DNA of 64,000 bases from Helicobacter salomonis. GTDB lineage: Bacteria; Campylobacterota; Campylobacteria; Campylobacterales; Helicobacteraceae. Shown piece after piece: positions 26,822-35,616 of the stretch (the stretch's first letter is position 1; each line of letters starts with the position of its first letter). The stretch is taken from the NCBI RefSeq assembly GCF_017979425.1, contig NZ_JAERIS010000003.1, positions 1-64,000 on the forward strand. The letters run 5' to 3'. The position numbers were made by a program, and so were the translations under genes. The notes beneath the pieces were generated by a model. That model did not search any database and was not told the DNA's origin. It worked only from the letters and a program-made list of their open reading frames with translations.

Positions 26822-27516
26822 ATTTACTCTTGCTCTCAGGCGCGCTCTACCAGGGCAAGTTTTTAACCTACGCTCTGCCTTGGATTGAAAAGTTTATAGA
26901 GGTGTACCAGCTTAAAGGAAAACAACTCGCTTTGATCGCCTATGGAAGCGTGCTTAGAAGTCAAGAGGAATGCGAAACCAACATGCGCGCGCTCTTAGAA
27001 GATTTTGGCATAGAAGTGGTGGGTGCGCATAGAGGGTTGGAGATTATCCACACCTGCGCAGGGCTTATTATGAATGGGGGGAATAGTTTTAAGCTCCTAG
27101 AGGGTTTGTATCGACATAATTTACTAGAGACCATTAGAGAACGCGTTAAAGTCGGCACGCCTTATCTAGGCTGGTCGGCTGGCTCTAATGTAGCGACTCC
27201 TAGTATCCACACCACTAATGACATGCCCATTACTTATCCCCACAGTTTGCAGGCTTTGAACCTAGTGCCCTATCAGATTAACCCGCACTTTCCTACTGGC
27301 TCGGCTAATCATGAGGGGGAGAGTCGGCAGGAGAGATTGATCGAGTTTTTGGCCCTCAATCCTCAAGCAATCGTCTATGGTATACCCGATGGTGGGGCGT
27401 TTTGGGTGCAAGGGGAACAACACACCCCCTTGCATGTGGCTAACCAACCCTTTTATAAATTCGAGCACCACCAACCCCCCCAACTCGTCAAAACAAGACC
27501 CGCTATCTCTGGCTAG
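26818..27516 (+). CDS. pepE: Dipeptidase E-like peptidase (family S51)
   Basis: A 232-residue serine peptidase of the PepE family, which cleaves Asp-X dipeptides in Salmonella. The nucleophile motif [14 protein letters not shown] is near residue 120 and [20 protein letters not shown] near 160 carries the expected His region. GTG start overlaps the ppsA stop as GTGA, so the gene is coupled to ppsA. It faces an unrelated membrane gene 82 bases downstream. I do not recall it next to ppsA in H. pylori. Confidence 0.88.
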   Translation: MNLLLLSGALYQGKFLTYALPWIEKFIEVYQLKGKQLALIAYGSVLRSQEECETNMRALLEDFGIEVVGAHRGLEIIHTCAGLIMNGGNSFKLLEGLYRHNLLETIRERVKVGTPYLGWSAGSNVATPSIHTTNDMPITYPHSLQALNLVPYQINPHFPTGSANHEGESRQERLIEFLALNPQAIVYGIPDGGAFWVQGEQHTPLHVANQPFYKFEHHQPPQLVKTRPAISG

Positions 27517-27598
27517 GAACCATTGACACGCTCCCCATAGCTGAAAGCCATAGGGTTAATACCCCAACCCTTACGCATTGGCCTTTTATGCTTGCAGT

Positions 27599-28192
27599 CT
27601 ATCCCTGTAGCTTTAAACTTGTGGGCTTTGGAACGCAAGGGTGTTTAGCACGGCAGTAAAAACATACTAACAGACTCCACAATGCCCCTAACCATAGATA
27701 AATATCCATAAACATGGTGTAGGGTGCTGGGGCAGGGTGCCAGAGTTGGAAACTGAGTACGAGTGCAAATAGTATACCCAAAACCCTATGCACGCGGTAA
27801 GCAAGCACATTCCATAGAGCCAAACTAATCCAAGCAAAGGGCGGGTAAGCTAGACTAAAGGGCAAAAACCCCAGCGCGTCCGCAAAAACCACACCCCCAA
27901 AGAACACCAAAAAAAATGCCACAGCGCGCGAGTACGGCCGTAATCCTAGTTTAATCCCCCCCATCCACAGCGCCACGAGTAAACCTAGAGGACTAAGCTT
28001 GCCAAATAAGCCCACAAACAGCATACTTAGATTTAACGCACTCCCATTCAACAAGTGCAAAAAAGCCCAAGGGTAGAGTAGCACCCCCATCACTAAGCCT
28101 GCCTTTAACACAGCGTACGCGTGCGTGCGTGCAAAGACTAACCCCCCCGCTCCCAACACTAAGAATAAATCAGAACTAACAAAGTTTTCCAT
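27599..28192 (-). CDS. Unrecognised integral membrane protein
   Basis: I do not recognise this 197-residue protein. It has about six hydrophobic segments, few charges, and a short cytoplasmic-looking tail CFYCRAKHPCVPKP with three cysteines. A start at ATG 28192 is used (a TTG one codon earlier is also in frame), but no good ribosome site is visible upstream, which weakens the start call. It stands alone at the edge of a region with broken genes and mobile DNA. It is a real frame judging by its length and hydrophobic pattern, but function is unknown. Confidence 0.55.
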   Translation of the reverse strand: MENFVSSDLFLVLGAGGLVFARTHAYAVLKAGLVMGVLLYPWAFLHLLNGSALNLSMLFVGLFGKLSPLGLLVALWMGGIKLGLRPYSRAVAFFLVFFGGVVFADALGFLPFSLAYPPFAWISLALWNVLAYRVHRVLGILFALVLSFQLWHPAPAPYTMFMDIYLWLGALWSLLVCFYCRAKHPCVPKPTSLKLQG

Positions 28193-28321
28193 CAAAGGGG
28201 GACGAGCGGCATCTGAAGCCCTTCTTAATATGTGTCCTCGAAGTCTAGCATAATTAGACCAATATTAGTCTGCGAGTAGTCTAAGTATAGGCATAAGGCT
28301 TTTAAAAAAGCATGAAGAGAC

Positions 28322-28438
28322 TTTGAAAACGAGTTAGTGGGATTTGATAGAGAATCTGATCGCGCGCTTTTACTCACCAACTACCCCTAGAAGAGTTTGA
28401 GAAACTAGCCAAGACCATTGCCAAATTCAGAGGTGTGG
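28322..28438 (+). pseudogene. Left fragment of a gene interrupted by the TnpB-derived element
   Basis: Two short readable pieces in different frames (RDFENELVGFDRESDRALLL, then LEEFEKLAKTIAKFRGVGEP) joined by an apparent frameshift near 28385. The second runs straight into the right end of the small TnpB element. It looks like the N-side of a decayed gene; I cannot name it. Confidence 0.35.
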
Positions 28439-28745
28439 GTGAACCGCTCCTCCCTAAAGGGAGGAGCTTCCTAACTAACAGAAACCAGCGTTTCTGAGCT
28501 CGAAAGGCTTTGCTGTTTATAGTCCGCAAGGCTAGTCCCTAACCCAAAAGACTTACAGACCCACTGATATGGGCGGAGATTAGTTGCCAACCTGTCATCG
28601 TGCTAGTTTTTAGTGGCTAGAATGAGCGCATCCAACTCTGCCACATCAGGCTTTCACTAACCTCACTTACCTATTGCAAGGTTAGCCTTTCTTTTCTTAG
28701 AGTGCGCTTACATCTCCACCCCAAAGGACGGAGTTTTACGCGCAA
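28439..28745 (-). mobile_element. Small TnpB-derived (IS200/IS605-type) remnant, about 300 bp
   Basis: Two subterminal hairpins bracket about 300 bases. At 28446-28467 a perfect 9-bp stem (GCTCCTCCC/GGGAGGAGC, loop TAAA) reads on the minus strand as AGCTCC-CTTTAGGG-GGAGCGGTTCAC, the kind of right end that follows tnpB genes. At 28714-28733 an imperfect stem (CTCC..CC/GG..GGAG) would be the left end. Between them on the minus strand, 28602-28471 is open and reads like the tail after the TnpB zinc ribbon (SLADYKQQ, SSETLVSVS, stop). Most of tnpB, including the nuclease domain and zinc ribbon, is missing. I read this as an internally deleted copy, MITE- or PATE-like. Exact ends are not certain. 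Confidence 0.5.
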
Positions 28746-28774
28746 TTTGGATAAAAAACTTAAGAGGGATATAG

Positions 28775-28897
28775 CTTTTACTAGGCTATGACCCACACTT
28801 TGACTACCATGAGGTGATGCACATGCAAGTGAGCGAATCTTTGGCCTACGCGCAACTGACTAAAGAGATGTTAGAGAAGACGCACGGGATCAAGTAG
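28775..28897 (+). pseudogene. Right fragment of an interrupted gene
   Basis: From 28775 to the TAG at 28895-28897 one frame reads GYDPHFDYHEVMHMQVSESL and continues to LEKTHGIK. Its composition looks protein-coding, it has no start, and it begins next to the left end of the TnpB remnant. It may be the C-terminal end of the gene whose front is at 28322-28438. Function not recognised. Confidence 0.4.
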
Positions 28898-28944
28898 GAG
28901 AAACAGATAGGATTAAGTTTGAGAAAGCCAGCTTGTTTGAGGAA

Positions 28945-28964
28945 TTCCCCGCAAAAGCGGGGAA
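28945..28964. other. Perfect GC-rich hairpin (TTCCCCGC-AAAA-GCGGGGAA)
   Basis: An 8-bp perfect stem with an AAAA loop in the decayed region. No T tract follows on either strand, so it is not a clear intrinsic terminator. It could be a transposon-end hairpin. Only one copy is seen. Confidence 0.5.
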
Positions 28965-29185
28965 CCTGTGGCGCGCTATCGCTTGAATTTCAAGACGAAC
29001 TTAACCCCAAAAAGAAATTTTGAGGCAAAATGCACGCAAAGGTTTCTTGCTATGCTCGCCCATGGCAGTCCTCCTGAACTGGTTTACCCCCTGGCAGCAG
29101 GAGGCATCTCTGTTCTAGCCTATTTAGTCTTGTCTTACTTTTTCTTGTGTCTAACTTCTAATTATTTTTTTCAGGGTTATTCCCC

Positions 29186-29480
29186 ATGCAAAGCGAACTC
29201 AGTATTAGAATTAGACCCCAATTAGATGCCTTTAGGGAGAGCATGGGTGCAGCACGGCATGCCCTTTCTTTAGAAAAACTTCTAATGGCGTAGTAGAAGG
29301 CGTGCAAGCCTCCATGTGCTCCTTGCGCAATAATTTGAACTCTTCTTTGCGCTTATGAGAAGTGGTTAGCACGCAGGTGCAGGCCATCATGCGGAATTGC
29401 GCCAAGTCAACACCGCAGTGATCACCCAACGCTTTAATGAGAGCATGAACCGCATTGAGGAGAGCGTGGGGGTGTCTTAA
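29186..29480 (+). pseudogene. Decayed coiled-coil protein gene
   Basis: Starting at ATG 29186, readable pieces appear in successive frames: MQSELSIRIRPQLDAFRESM, VVEGVQASMCSLRNNLNSSL, EVVSTQVQAIMR, and QRFNESMNRIEESVGVS before the TAA at 29478. The pieces share a heptad-like pattern, as in phage tail or chemoreceptor coiled coils. At least three frameshifts or stops break it. The 28967-29185 stretch before it holds only a weak 85-codon frame that I do not trust, and 29481-29558 holds nothing I can support. Confidence 0.4.
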
Positions 29481-29558
29481 ACATTATCATGCAGTGTTCT
29501 CGAGCGCTATAGCAAGATAGAGAAATCATTAGGCGCTACTTCTACTGCCGTTCTTGCA

Positions 29559-30560
29559 CTATGTTCTTGGTGTATGATGTAAGTCATCGTTGAACTGCAG
29601 TCTAAAATGGTCACCTTTAAAGTGACCCTGCTCGATTGCTTGTTGTCCTGCCATACTTTTAAAGTATTGGTTTAACAGCAGAAAATAGGCGTCATGATAG
29701 ACACCAGTTAAGTTTGGTTGGTAGTAGGGAAAGCTCTTCGGGTTGAGCACCCATTCTGCGGCTTTGTTATAGGCTTTAAAAAGTTTTTGCGCAGCGCTGC
29801 TATGCCATAGATCAAAGCCATTTTCCGCAAGCAGTTGCCCTGCCACACTGATGGGAGTAAGTGCAAAATGTGTGTAGGCAATGCCTTTAATACCCTTAGT
29901 GGGTCCGCCATTGTAATTAGCAGTGTTGCTACGCACAATCTCTTTTGCCATCACGCCACTCTCATCAATGGCATTTAAAATCCACTCTTGCCATTTATGC
30001 GCCATACTCGAAAGCAGATCGGGATCATTTAAAACAAGTGCGCTGCTCACGCCTAAAAGAATAGCCCAAGCTCCGATATTATTAGTTTTCTCATAGCGTG
30101 CGTAGGTTAGCATGCGACGCGCAAATTGCTCAAATAGAGGACTAGCAAATTTTGAGCGAATAAAGAGATAGGCCATATTCATATAAGGCATGTAGAAATT
30201 GATCAGGTTTTTGGCTTCCTTTGAGCCCACCACTCCAAGATTTTGCGCCCATTGCTCTAAAATCTCTCTAGCCCTTTGAGCGTATTCTTGTTTCCCACTT
30301 GTCAAAAAACCCAAAGCCAAATCATAGGATAGAGTGGCCGATCGTTTGAACTCTGCACTACATGGATCGGCTTTTCTCTCACCCGTTGGGGTATAGTGGG
30401 GCAGTGTGTTGAGTTGTGTGCATGCGTGAATCTCCTTTTGAAGTTTTCGATGCAAATGGAGAGTGTGCTCCAAATTAGCAGAGCGAAAGTCTCTAAAAAA
30501 ATATTGCGTGGCCTGCAGAGCACTTAAAAAACATAGCCCTAAGAGTAGCATTTTTGCCAT
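29559..30560 (-). CDS. Alginate-lyase-family secreted protein
   Basis: A 333-residue protein with a signal peptide (AKMLLLGLCFLSALQA). It resembles the alpha/alpha-toroid polysaccharide lyases (Pfam alginate_lyase, PL5-like): TNNIGAWAIL lines up with the family motif NNHGxW/NNHSYW, and YTHFALTPISVAGQLLAENGFDLW with the second active-site helix. These enzymes cut uronate polymers in the periplasm. The catalytic-site His of the NNH motif is Ile here, so the activity or substrate may differ. A ribosome site (AAGGA) precedes ATG 30560. It lies 20 bases after sdaA, so it may be read from the serine operon. It borders the decayed region and looks like accessory gene content. Confidence 0.72.
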   Translation of the reverse strand: MAKMLLLGLCFLSALQATQYFFRDFRSANLEHTLHLHRKLQKEIHACTQLNTLPHYTPTGERKADPCSAEFKRSATLSYDLALGFLTSGKQEYAQRAREILEQWAQNLGVVGSKEAKNLINFYMPYMNMAYLFIRSKFASPLFEQFARRMLTYARYEKTNNIGAWAILLGVSSALVLNDPDLLSSMAHKWQEWILNAIDESGVMAKEIVRSNTANYNGGPTKGIKGIAYTHFALTPISVAGQLLAENGFDLWHSSAAQKLFKAYNKAAEWVLNPKSFPYYQPNLTGVYHDAYFLLLNQYFKSMAGQQAIEQGHFKGDHFRLQFNDDLHHTPRT

Positions 30561-30580
30561 CGCGTTCCTTCATGTTACGT

Positions 30581-31990
30581 TTAACACCTAGGAATATGGA
30601 CATTGACCGCTAGACCTCCCAGCGAGGTTTCGCGGTACTTGGCATCAATGGACTTACCTACTTGGAGCATGGTTAAAATCACCTCATCAAGGCCTACCTT
30701 TGCCTGATAACCATCTTCAAGAGCCAAACGCGCCGCAGCAACGGCTTTGATTGAGCCCACGACATTTCTCTCAATACATGGAATTTGCACTAACCCGCCC
30801 ACAGGATCGCAGGTTAAGCCCAAATGGTGCTCCATCGCAATTTCAGCCGCGCTCAAAACTTGGTGCACGTTCCCGCCCATCACAAAGGCAAAACCCGCTG
30901 CTGCCATGGAAGAAGCCGCTCCCACTTCCGCTTGACACCCCGCTTCTGCCCCGCTGATCGAGCCGTTCTTTTTATAGAGATAGCCGATGGCACAACATGT
31001 AAGCAGAAAATCCACAATTTGCTCTTGAGTAAGGGGTTTAATATGCCTATGGCAGTAAAGAAGCACGGCGGGCACTACCCCACAAGAGCCATTCGTAGGG
31101 GCTGTAACTACCTTGTTACCGCAGGCATTCTCCTCACTCACAGCACGCGCATACATGGTGATGTAGTCCATCACGGCTAAAGGGTCTTGTGGGTTGGAGT
31201 GTTTGCTCATGCGCTCTTGAATACTGGGGGCTAGGCGATCCATGCCGATGCAACCGGGCAGGCGTTTTTCCTGGGCGTGCACCCCACTCTCAAAGCAGGC
31301 CAACATCGCCTCATACACTTCCAAACAATAGTTTCTAGCATAATCCTCGCCAAAAAGCGCGCTTTCATGCCTGGCTACGATGTGGGGGATATGGCAATGG
31401 TGCTCTGCACACAGCCCTTCTAGCTCTTTAGCACTATTGAAGTCAAAGGGAGTATGTTTGGCGTGAGTAGGGGTTGTCTTTTTGTGCTTGAGCTCCTCTT
31501 GTGTGTAAATAAAGCCCCCACCCGTAGAATAATAAGTTTTCTCAGCCAGTAAATTCCCCTGGGCATCAAAAGCTCGCACCACCATGCCATTCTCGTGCAA
31601 TTCTAAAGCTTTGTTGTCAAATAGAATATCTTTGTGGAAATCAAAGGCAATATCATGGTGCTGGGCCAAAAAAATATGCCCTTCTTTGAGAGCCCGTTGC
31701 ACAATTTCTTGGCGTTGGGCAACGCTCACTTTTTTGGCACTAATCCCACTTAAACCCACTAAACATGCCAAATCTGTCAAGTGTCCCTTGCCCGTGAGAG
31801 CTAGAGAGCCGTGCAAGGTTACGCATGCGCGAGCTGTGCGTTCTAAAACCCCTTCTTCTGCAAGTAAGGCACAGAAGCGCACGCAGGCATCCATAGGACC
31901 TATAGTGTGTGAAGAGCTAGGTCCAATGCCGATTTTAAAAATAGAAGTCATGGATTGTGTATAAACTTCCTGTTGGGTTTTAATATCCAT
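30581..31990 (-). CDS. sdaA: L-serine dehydratase (iron-sulfur type)
   Basis: Deaminates L-serine to pyruvate with a [4Fe-4S] cluster. The 469 residues include both beta (IGPSSSHTIGPMDACVRF near 22) and alpha domains fused (NGSCGVVPAV, SISGAEAGCQAEVG, GGLVQIPCIERN). Serine is a favoured carbon source of Helicobacter. The ATG at 31990 has AAGG at good distance; another ATG at 31996 would form an ATGA overlap with sdaC, and both are plausible. It works with SdaC directly upstream. Confidence 0.95.
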   Translation of the reverse strand: MDIKTQQEVYTQSMTSIFKIGIGPSSSHTIGPMDACVRFCALLAEEGVLERTARACVTLHGSLALTGKGHLTDLACLVGLSGISAKKVSVAQRQEIVQRALKEGHIFLAQHHDIAFDFHKDILFDNKALELHENGMVVRAFDAQGNLLAEKTYYSTGGGFIYTQEELKHKKTTPTHAKHTPFDFNSAKELEGLCAEHHCHIPHIVARHESALFGEDYARNYCLEVYEAMLACFESGVHAQEKRLPGCIGMDRLAPSIQERMSKHSNPQDPLAVMDYITMYARAVSEENACGNKVVTAPTNGSCGVVPAVLLYCHRHIKPLTQEQIVDFLLTCCAIGYLYKKNGSISGAEAGCQAEVGAASSMAAAGFAFVMGGNVHQVLSAAEIAMEHHLGLTCDPVGGLVQIPCIERNVVGSIKAVAAARLALEDGYQAKVGLDEVILTMLQVGKSIDAKYRETSLGGLAVNVHIPRC

Positions 31991-31992
31991 GT

Positions 31993-33237
31993 TCATCCTT
32001 TGACAAAGAGATCAATTACGGCGTTGAGTACAGTTAACACGCCTACAGCTAAGATAAAGACATCTACCCAAAAGTTTCTAAAAACTTTCATCGAAGGGAT
32101 TACATACATTGCCACGATGGGCAGAATAAAAGTGATGGTGGCTAGAGCAGGCCCACCCAAACTCTCAATGAAGCCCAAAATACTTGGATTGTAGTAGGAA
32201 ACTAAAATGATGCTAATCCATAAAAACAGGGTTACGGCAATATCAATCTTCCTGTGACAACTAGGCGAGAGCTTATCTTTCACCAAGGTTTGCACAACCA
32301 ATCCCTTTAAGCCCTCTTTAGCACCATAGTAGTGCCCGAAAAAAGAAGTGCTAATGGCCAAGAACGCTACAATGGGACCCGTATAACCGATAATGGGATT
32401 GCCCAATGTGTTAGCAAAATAGCTTAAAATAGGGATATTTTGTTCTCGCGCTTTGATAAAGTCAGCGGGTTCAAGGCACAGAATGCAGGAGAAAACAAAA
32501 AACATAACGAATAGGAGTAAGAGGGAAGTGTTGAGTAACTCGATCTGATTAGTTTTAAAGTGCTTGAGTTCCCCATAACGCCTCTCGATCGCTTGAGCAA
32601 AGGTAGAGATAATAGCACTATGATTGAAAGAGAAAACTAAAACGGGAAGTGTGAACCAAAGTGCTGAAAAGAAGCCCCCAAAGCTTGGAATTTCCGTAAG
32701 CATGGAAGTTTTCCAGTAGGGTATGAGGTAGAGTGAAAAGACAAATAGGATCAACGCCATAGGGTAGACTAAAGCATTGGCAACACGCGTAACAATAGTC
32801 GTGTTGAAGATCATCACAAAGATCATGCCGCTGACTAAGTGTTCCGCTAAAAAAAAGCGATTATGTTCGAAATAGTTGAGGCCGAGTTGGTGGGCAAAAA
32901 AGGATTCTGCGGTGTTGGTAATCCCTACTCCATAGGCAAGACAAATGGGATAAAAGGTAAAGAAGTAGATAAAGGTGATGAAAAAACCGGCACTTTTGCC
33001 AAAATAAGTCGCTGCATGGGTGATGTCATGGTTGCCAATCGCGTTCACAAAGCGCGCTAGAGCTCGGTGACTAAGCCAGGTCATAGGAAAGCTCAAGATT
33101 GCCATCACTACCACAGGCCAAAAGCCTTGCGCCCCAGCCTTGATGGGTAAGAACAAAATTCCTGCCCCAATCGCCGTGCCAAACATGGACCACATCCAGC
33201 GGATGTCAAAGAGATTTATCCTCTTATCCTTCTCCAT
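31993..33237 (-). CDS. sdaC: Serine transporter SdaC (HAAAP family)
   Basis: An inner-membrane amino-acid/proton symporter of 414 residues with about eleven membrane segments; MWSMFGTAIGAGILFLPIKAG at the N terminus is the family signature. It supplies serine to SdaA, encoded next in the operon. I place the start at ATG 33237, with AAGGG 5 bases upstream; GTG codons lie just before. A gap of 95 bases separates it from folP, with promoter-like TGTTAGCAT within. Confidence 0.94.
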   Translation of the reverse strand: MEKDKRINLFDIRWMWSMFGTAIGAGILFLPIKAGAQGFWPVVVMAILSFPMTWLSHRALARFVNAIGNHDITHAATYFGKSAGFFITFIYFFTFYPICLAYGVGITNTAESFFAHQLGLNYFEHNRFFLAEHLVSGMIFVMIFNTTIVTRVANALVYPMALILFVFSLYLIPYWKTSMLTEIPSFGGFFSALWFTLPVLVFSFNHSAIISTFAQAIERRYGELKHFKTNQIELLNTSLLLLFVMFFVFSCILCLEPADFIKAREQNIPILSYFANTLGNPIIGYTGPIVAFLAISTSFFGHYYGAKEGLKGLVVQTLVKDKLSPSCHRKIDIAVTLFLWISIILVSYYNPSILGFIESLGGPALATITFILPIVAMYVIPSMKVFRNFWVDVFILAVGVLTVLNAVIDLFVKG

Positions 33238-33332
33238 CACCACCCTTTTAACGAGATTTTTTCATGCTAACAGATTTTCCCCCAGCCTCACAGCATAAAT
33301 CAAAGACGCTCCACCACCAATGGGTTGAGTGC

Positions 33333-34487
33333 TTAGTATGGTAACTCCACTCTACAAAGAGTCTCGTAAATTTTCAACAAGTCTTGATGGGGAGCAATAT
33401 CGTGCACGCGCAAAATACTTGCCCCTCTTTGTAAAGCGATTAAGTGTAAAGCCAAGGTGCCACTTAGGCGATCTTGCACCTCTCTATCACAAATCTCACC
33501 GATACATTTCTTACGACTTGCGCCCACAAGTAGAGGGTAACCAAAATGCAAAAAATGCTCTAAATGCTGGATAAGGGCTAAGTTTTGTGCAGTGGTTTTG
33601 TTAAAGCCTAGACCGATGTCCAAAAGAATACTGTCAATCCCATATGTGCCTAAGCGCTCTAGTTGTGCGCTAAAAAAGCGATCCATTTCCAAAAAGAGTT
33701 GCTTATGGGGCGCAAAATGCTCCATGTCCATAGGCACCCCGTTAGAATGCATCAGCACCACTTGAGCTCTATAGGCCCTAGCCACTTGGCACATTTGCTC
33801 GTCTCTAAAACCATTAACATCGTTGAGTAATTGAAAGCCATGTTGTAGGGCAAAATCAGCCGTCTTAGGATTATAGGTATCTATGCTAAAAATGGTGTGT
33901 CGGGTTAGGTTGTTAGCTTTGATTTCTAGGCAAATATCTTTAAGACGCACGATTTCTTCTTGTGACTCAAGGCGTGCGCTAAAAGGGCGCGAGCTGGCCG
34001 CGCCAATGTCGATGTAAGCGGTTTTTTGTTCTAAATAGTGATAAATCTTCTCCAAAGCCTGTTGGGTATTGTGGCGACTCTGGGGGTAAAAACTATCTGG
34101 AGTGATGTTGATAATACCCATCAGAGTTGGGTTGCCAAAAACGGGAGATTGAAGATGGGATTCTAACATCTTTGCCAATCGTTTTAGCCCAAAGGCTTGA
34201 GAAGTGCACTTCACACGCAGGCGTTCTAGTTGGTCGTAAGTGCCTACTAAAAGGCATGTATAGGCGGGTTTCTTGGCTAAAATGCAATCCTTGGGTGTGG
34301 CTAATTCAGCCCCTACACGCAAAGCTTCCTGCTTGAGGGTCAGAGCAGCACTTAAAGGCAAATCAGTGATTTTAAAAGCCAAGAGACGGGCTTTTTGGCT
34401 CATGATAGCCTGGCCAACAGGGTGGGGGGTGATGCGCTCTAATTCTAAGGCAAAACTAGATGGAGACATGCGCTCTAAAAACATCAT
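33333..34487 (-). CDS. folP: Dihydropteroate synthase (long form)
   Basis: Joins p-aminobenzoate to the pterin for folate synthesis, the sulfonamide target. The TIM-barrel domain starts near residue 115 (LMGIINITPDSFYPQSR; IDIGAASSRPFS near 158; VGASRKKCIGEI late). The first ~110 residues are an extra domain found in Helicobacter/Campylobacter DHPS but not E. coli. The ATG overlaps the holB stop (ATGA). It is the last gene of nudH-lysC-hobA-holB-folP. Confidence 0.94.
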   Translation of the reverse strand: MMFLERMSPSSFALELERITPHPVGQAIMSQKARLLAFKITDLPLSAALTLKQEALRVGAELATPKDCILAKKPAYTCLLVGTYDQLERLRVKCTSQAFGLKRLAKMLESHLQSPVFGNPTLMGIINITPDSFYPQSRHNTQQALEKIYHYLEQKTAYIDIGAASSRPFSARLESQEEIVRLKDICLEIKANNLTRHTIFSIDTYNPKTADFALQHGFQLLNDVNGFRDEQMCQVARAYRAQVVLMHSNGVPMDMEHFAPHKQLFLEMDRFFSAQLERLGTYGIDSILLDIGLGFNKTTAQNLALIQHLEHFLHFGYPLLVGASRKKCIGEICDREVQDRLSGTLALHLIALQRGASILRVHDIAPHQDLLKIYETLCRVELPY

Positions 34488-35107
34488 GTTTCTCTTAGTT
34501 CTAACACCCTCAAGAGTAGGGGCAAGAGATTATAACTGGCGCGGTAATACAAAGAATTTGCGCGCATGGCCCGATCTATATCCTCGAGCATATCCAAGGG
34601 TAAGGAGATGGTGCTTTCTTGCAAAGCGTATAAAAAGGCCTGAATTTGCGCTTTGCCTTCTTCAAGATTGAGAGGGGTTTTATCTAGGTTTTGTAAGTAA
34701 GTGTACACATCGGCTAAAGTGCATGTGTGCAAGTTTAGGGGAAAACGCTCACGGGCGATCTGGGTGCGTCGATCCTCACAGGTAAGGCGTGAGAGAAGGG
34801 TGCTCAACAAGGCGTGTTTGTGCTTGGCAATTAAAACAAAGCGCGTATTAATAGGGGGCTCTTCTAAAATTTTGAGTAAGGCGTTCTGGGCAAAGACATT
34901 GAAGTGGTGCGCGGCGATGATGTAAATTTTCTCCCCCGCATAAGTGAGCACGCAACGACGCTTGATCTCGTGGGCATGCTCTATCTTGAGCTCATCTTCC
35001 ACAAATAACTCTACAAAAATGGGAGGTTGCGTGTGTGTGTCCAGTGTTTTTTGATACACTAGAGCTTCTTGTTTGGGAGCGTTGGCAAGAATTAAAAGAT
35101 TACTCAT
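34484..35107 (-). CDS. holB: DNA polymerase III delta' subunit (short form)
   Basis: A 207-residue clamp-loader subunit. The recognisable segment is NVFAQNALLKILEEPPINTRFVLIA near residue 68-92. It has no Walker A, as expected for delta', and is much shorter than E. coli HolB (334), as also seen in H. pylori. It helps load the sliding clamp. It overlaps hobA and folP by four bases each (ATGA). Confidence 0.85.
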   Translation of the reverse strand: MSNLLILANAPKQEALVYQKTLDTHTQPPIFVELFVEDELKIEHAHEIKRRCVLTYAGEKIYIIAAHHFNVFAQNALLKILEEPPINTRFVLIAKHKHALLSTLLSRLTCEDRRTQIARERFPLNLHTCTLADVYTYLQNLDKTPLNLEEGKAQIQAFLYALQESTISLPLDMLEDIDRAMRANSLYYRASYNLLPLLLRVLELRET

Positions 35108-35616
35108 TTGAGCGCTAATTTCCCTAACAAACTTTCAAAGAGGATATTTTCAAAGACTTTATAAAATTGCAGTAACTTGAGATCGCACATGGGATCCAAC
35201 GAGCTTAGAAGTGCCCCTGGACCATCAAGCAACCACAAAAAGTGGTCCTTGCTAGAAATGAGTTCGCTTAATACTCCTTCTTTGCCCACATACCAAAATA
35301 TATAGTTTTGATAGGTCAAATCCAAGAGATGGCGAATCAAGGAAAATTCTTGTGTATCCTGTAAGAGGGATGCAAATCCAGACAACCCATCCACAATAGG
35401 CACTAGAGGGCGTAACTTTTGCGCGTTCAAGTGGGCAAAAACATAGTGTTTAAACCACAAGCGCTCTGTATCCACACATAGAAGCACACTGCCACCCTCT
35501 AACACATGGCGGATACTATGGCTAAAATTAGCCCAATCATAAGACTCTAGCCATGGGCAGTCTAACATAGCATGTTGCTCTTGAAGAATTTGGTGTGCTC
35601 GACGCACTAGCTCCAT
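35104..35616 (-). CDS. hobA: HobA, DnaA-binding replication initiator
   Basis: HobA (HP1230 in H. pylori) binds domain I of DnaA and helps build the initiation complex at oriC; it does the job of DiaA but is unique to this bacterial class. The 170-residue protein shares the family order: HSIRHVLEGGSVLLCVDTERLWFK, then DLTYQNYIFWYVGK and KLLQFYKVFENILF. ATG 35616 overlaps the lysC stop (TGATG); GTG 35619 is an alternative. Its place between lysC and holB is as in H. pylori. Confidence 0.9.
   Translation of the reverse strand: MELVRRAHQILQEQHAMLDCPWLESYDWANFSHSIRHVLEGGSVLLCVDTERLWFKHYVFAHLNAQKLRPLVPIVDGLSGFASLLQDTQEFSLIRHLLDLTYQNYIFWYVGKEGVLSELISSKDHFLWLLDGPGALLSSLDPMCDLKLLQFYKVFENILFESLLGKLALK

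Noticed and set aside
27552-27571. AGGGTT/AACCCT stem between pepE and the orphan membrane gene, a possible terminator
   Set aside because: The stem is only 6 bp with an 8-base loop and there is no T tract.
28945-28964. Hairpin resembling the core of a type I-E CRISPR repeat (CCCCGC/GCGGGG)
   Set aside because: Only one copy exists, no spacers or cas genes are near, and short GC stems of this kind arise often at transposon ends.
28968-29225. 85-codon frame with a hydrophobic middle, from GTG 28968
   Set aside because: Composition is not protein-like, there is no ribosome site, and it overlaps the start of the decayed coiled-coil gene. Probably chance.
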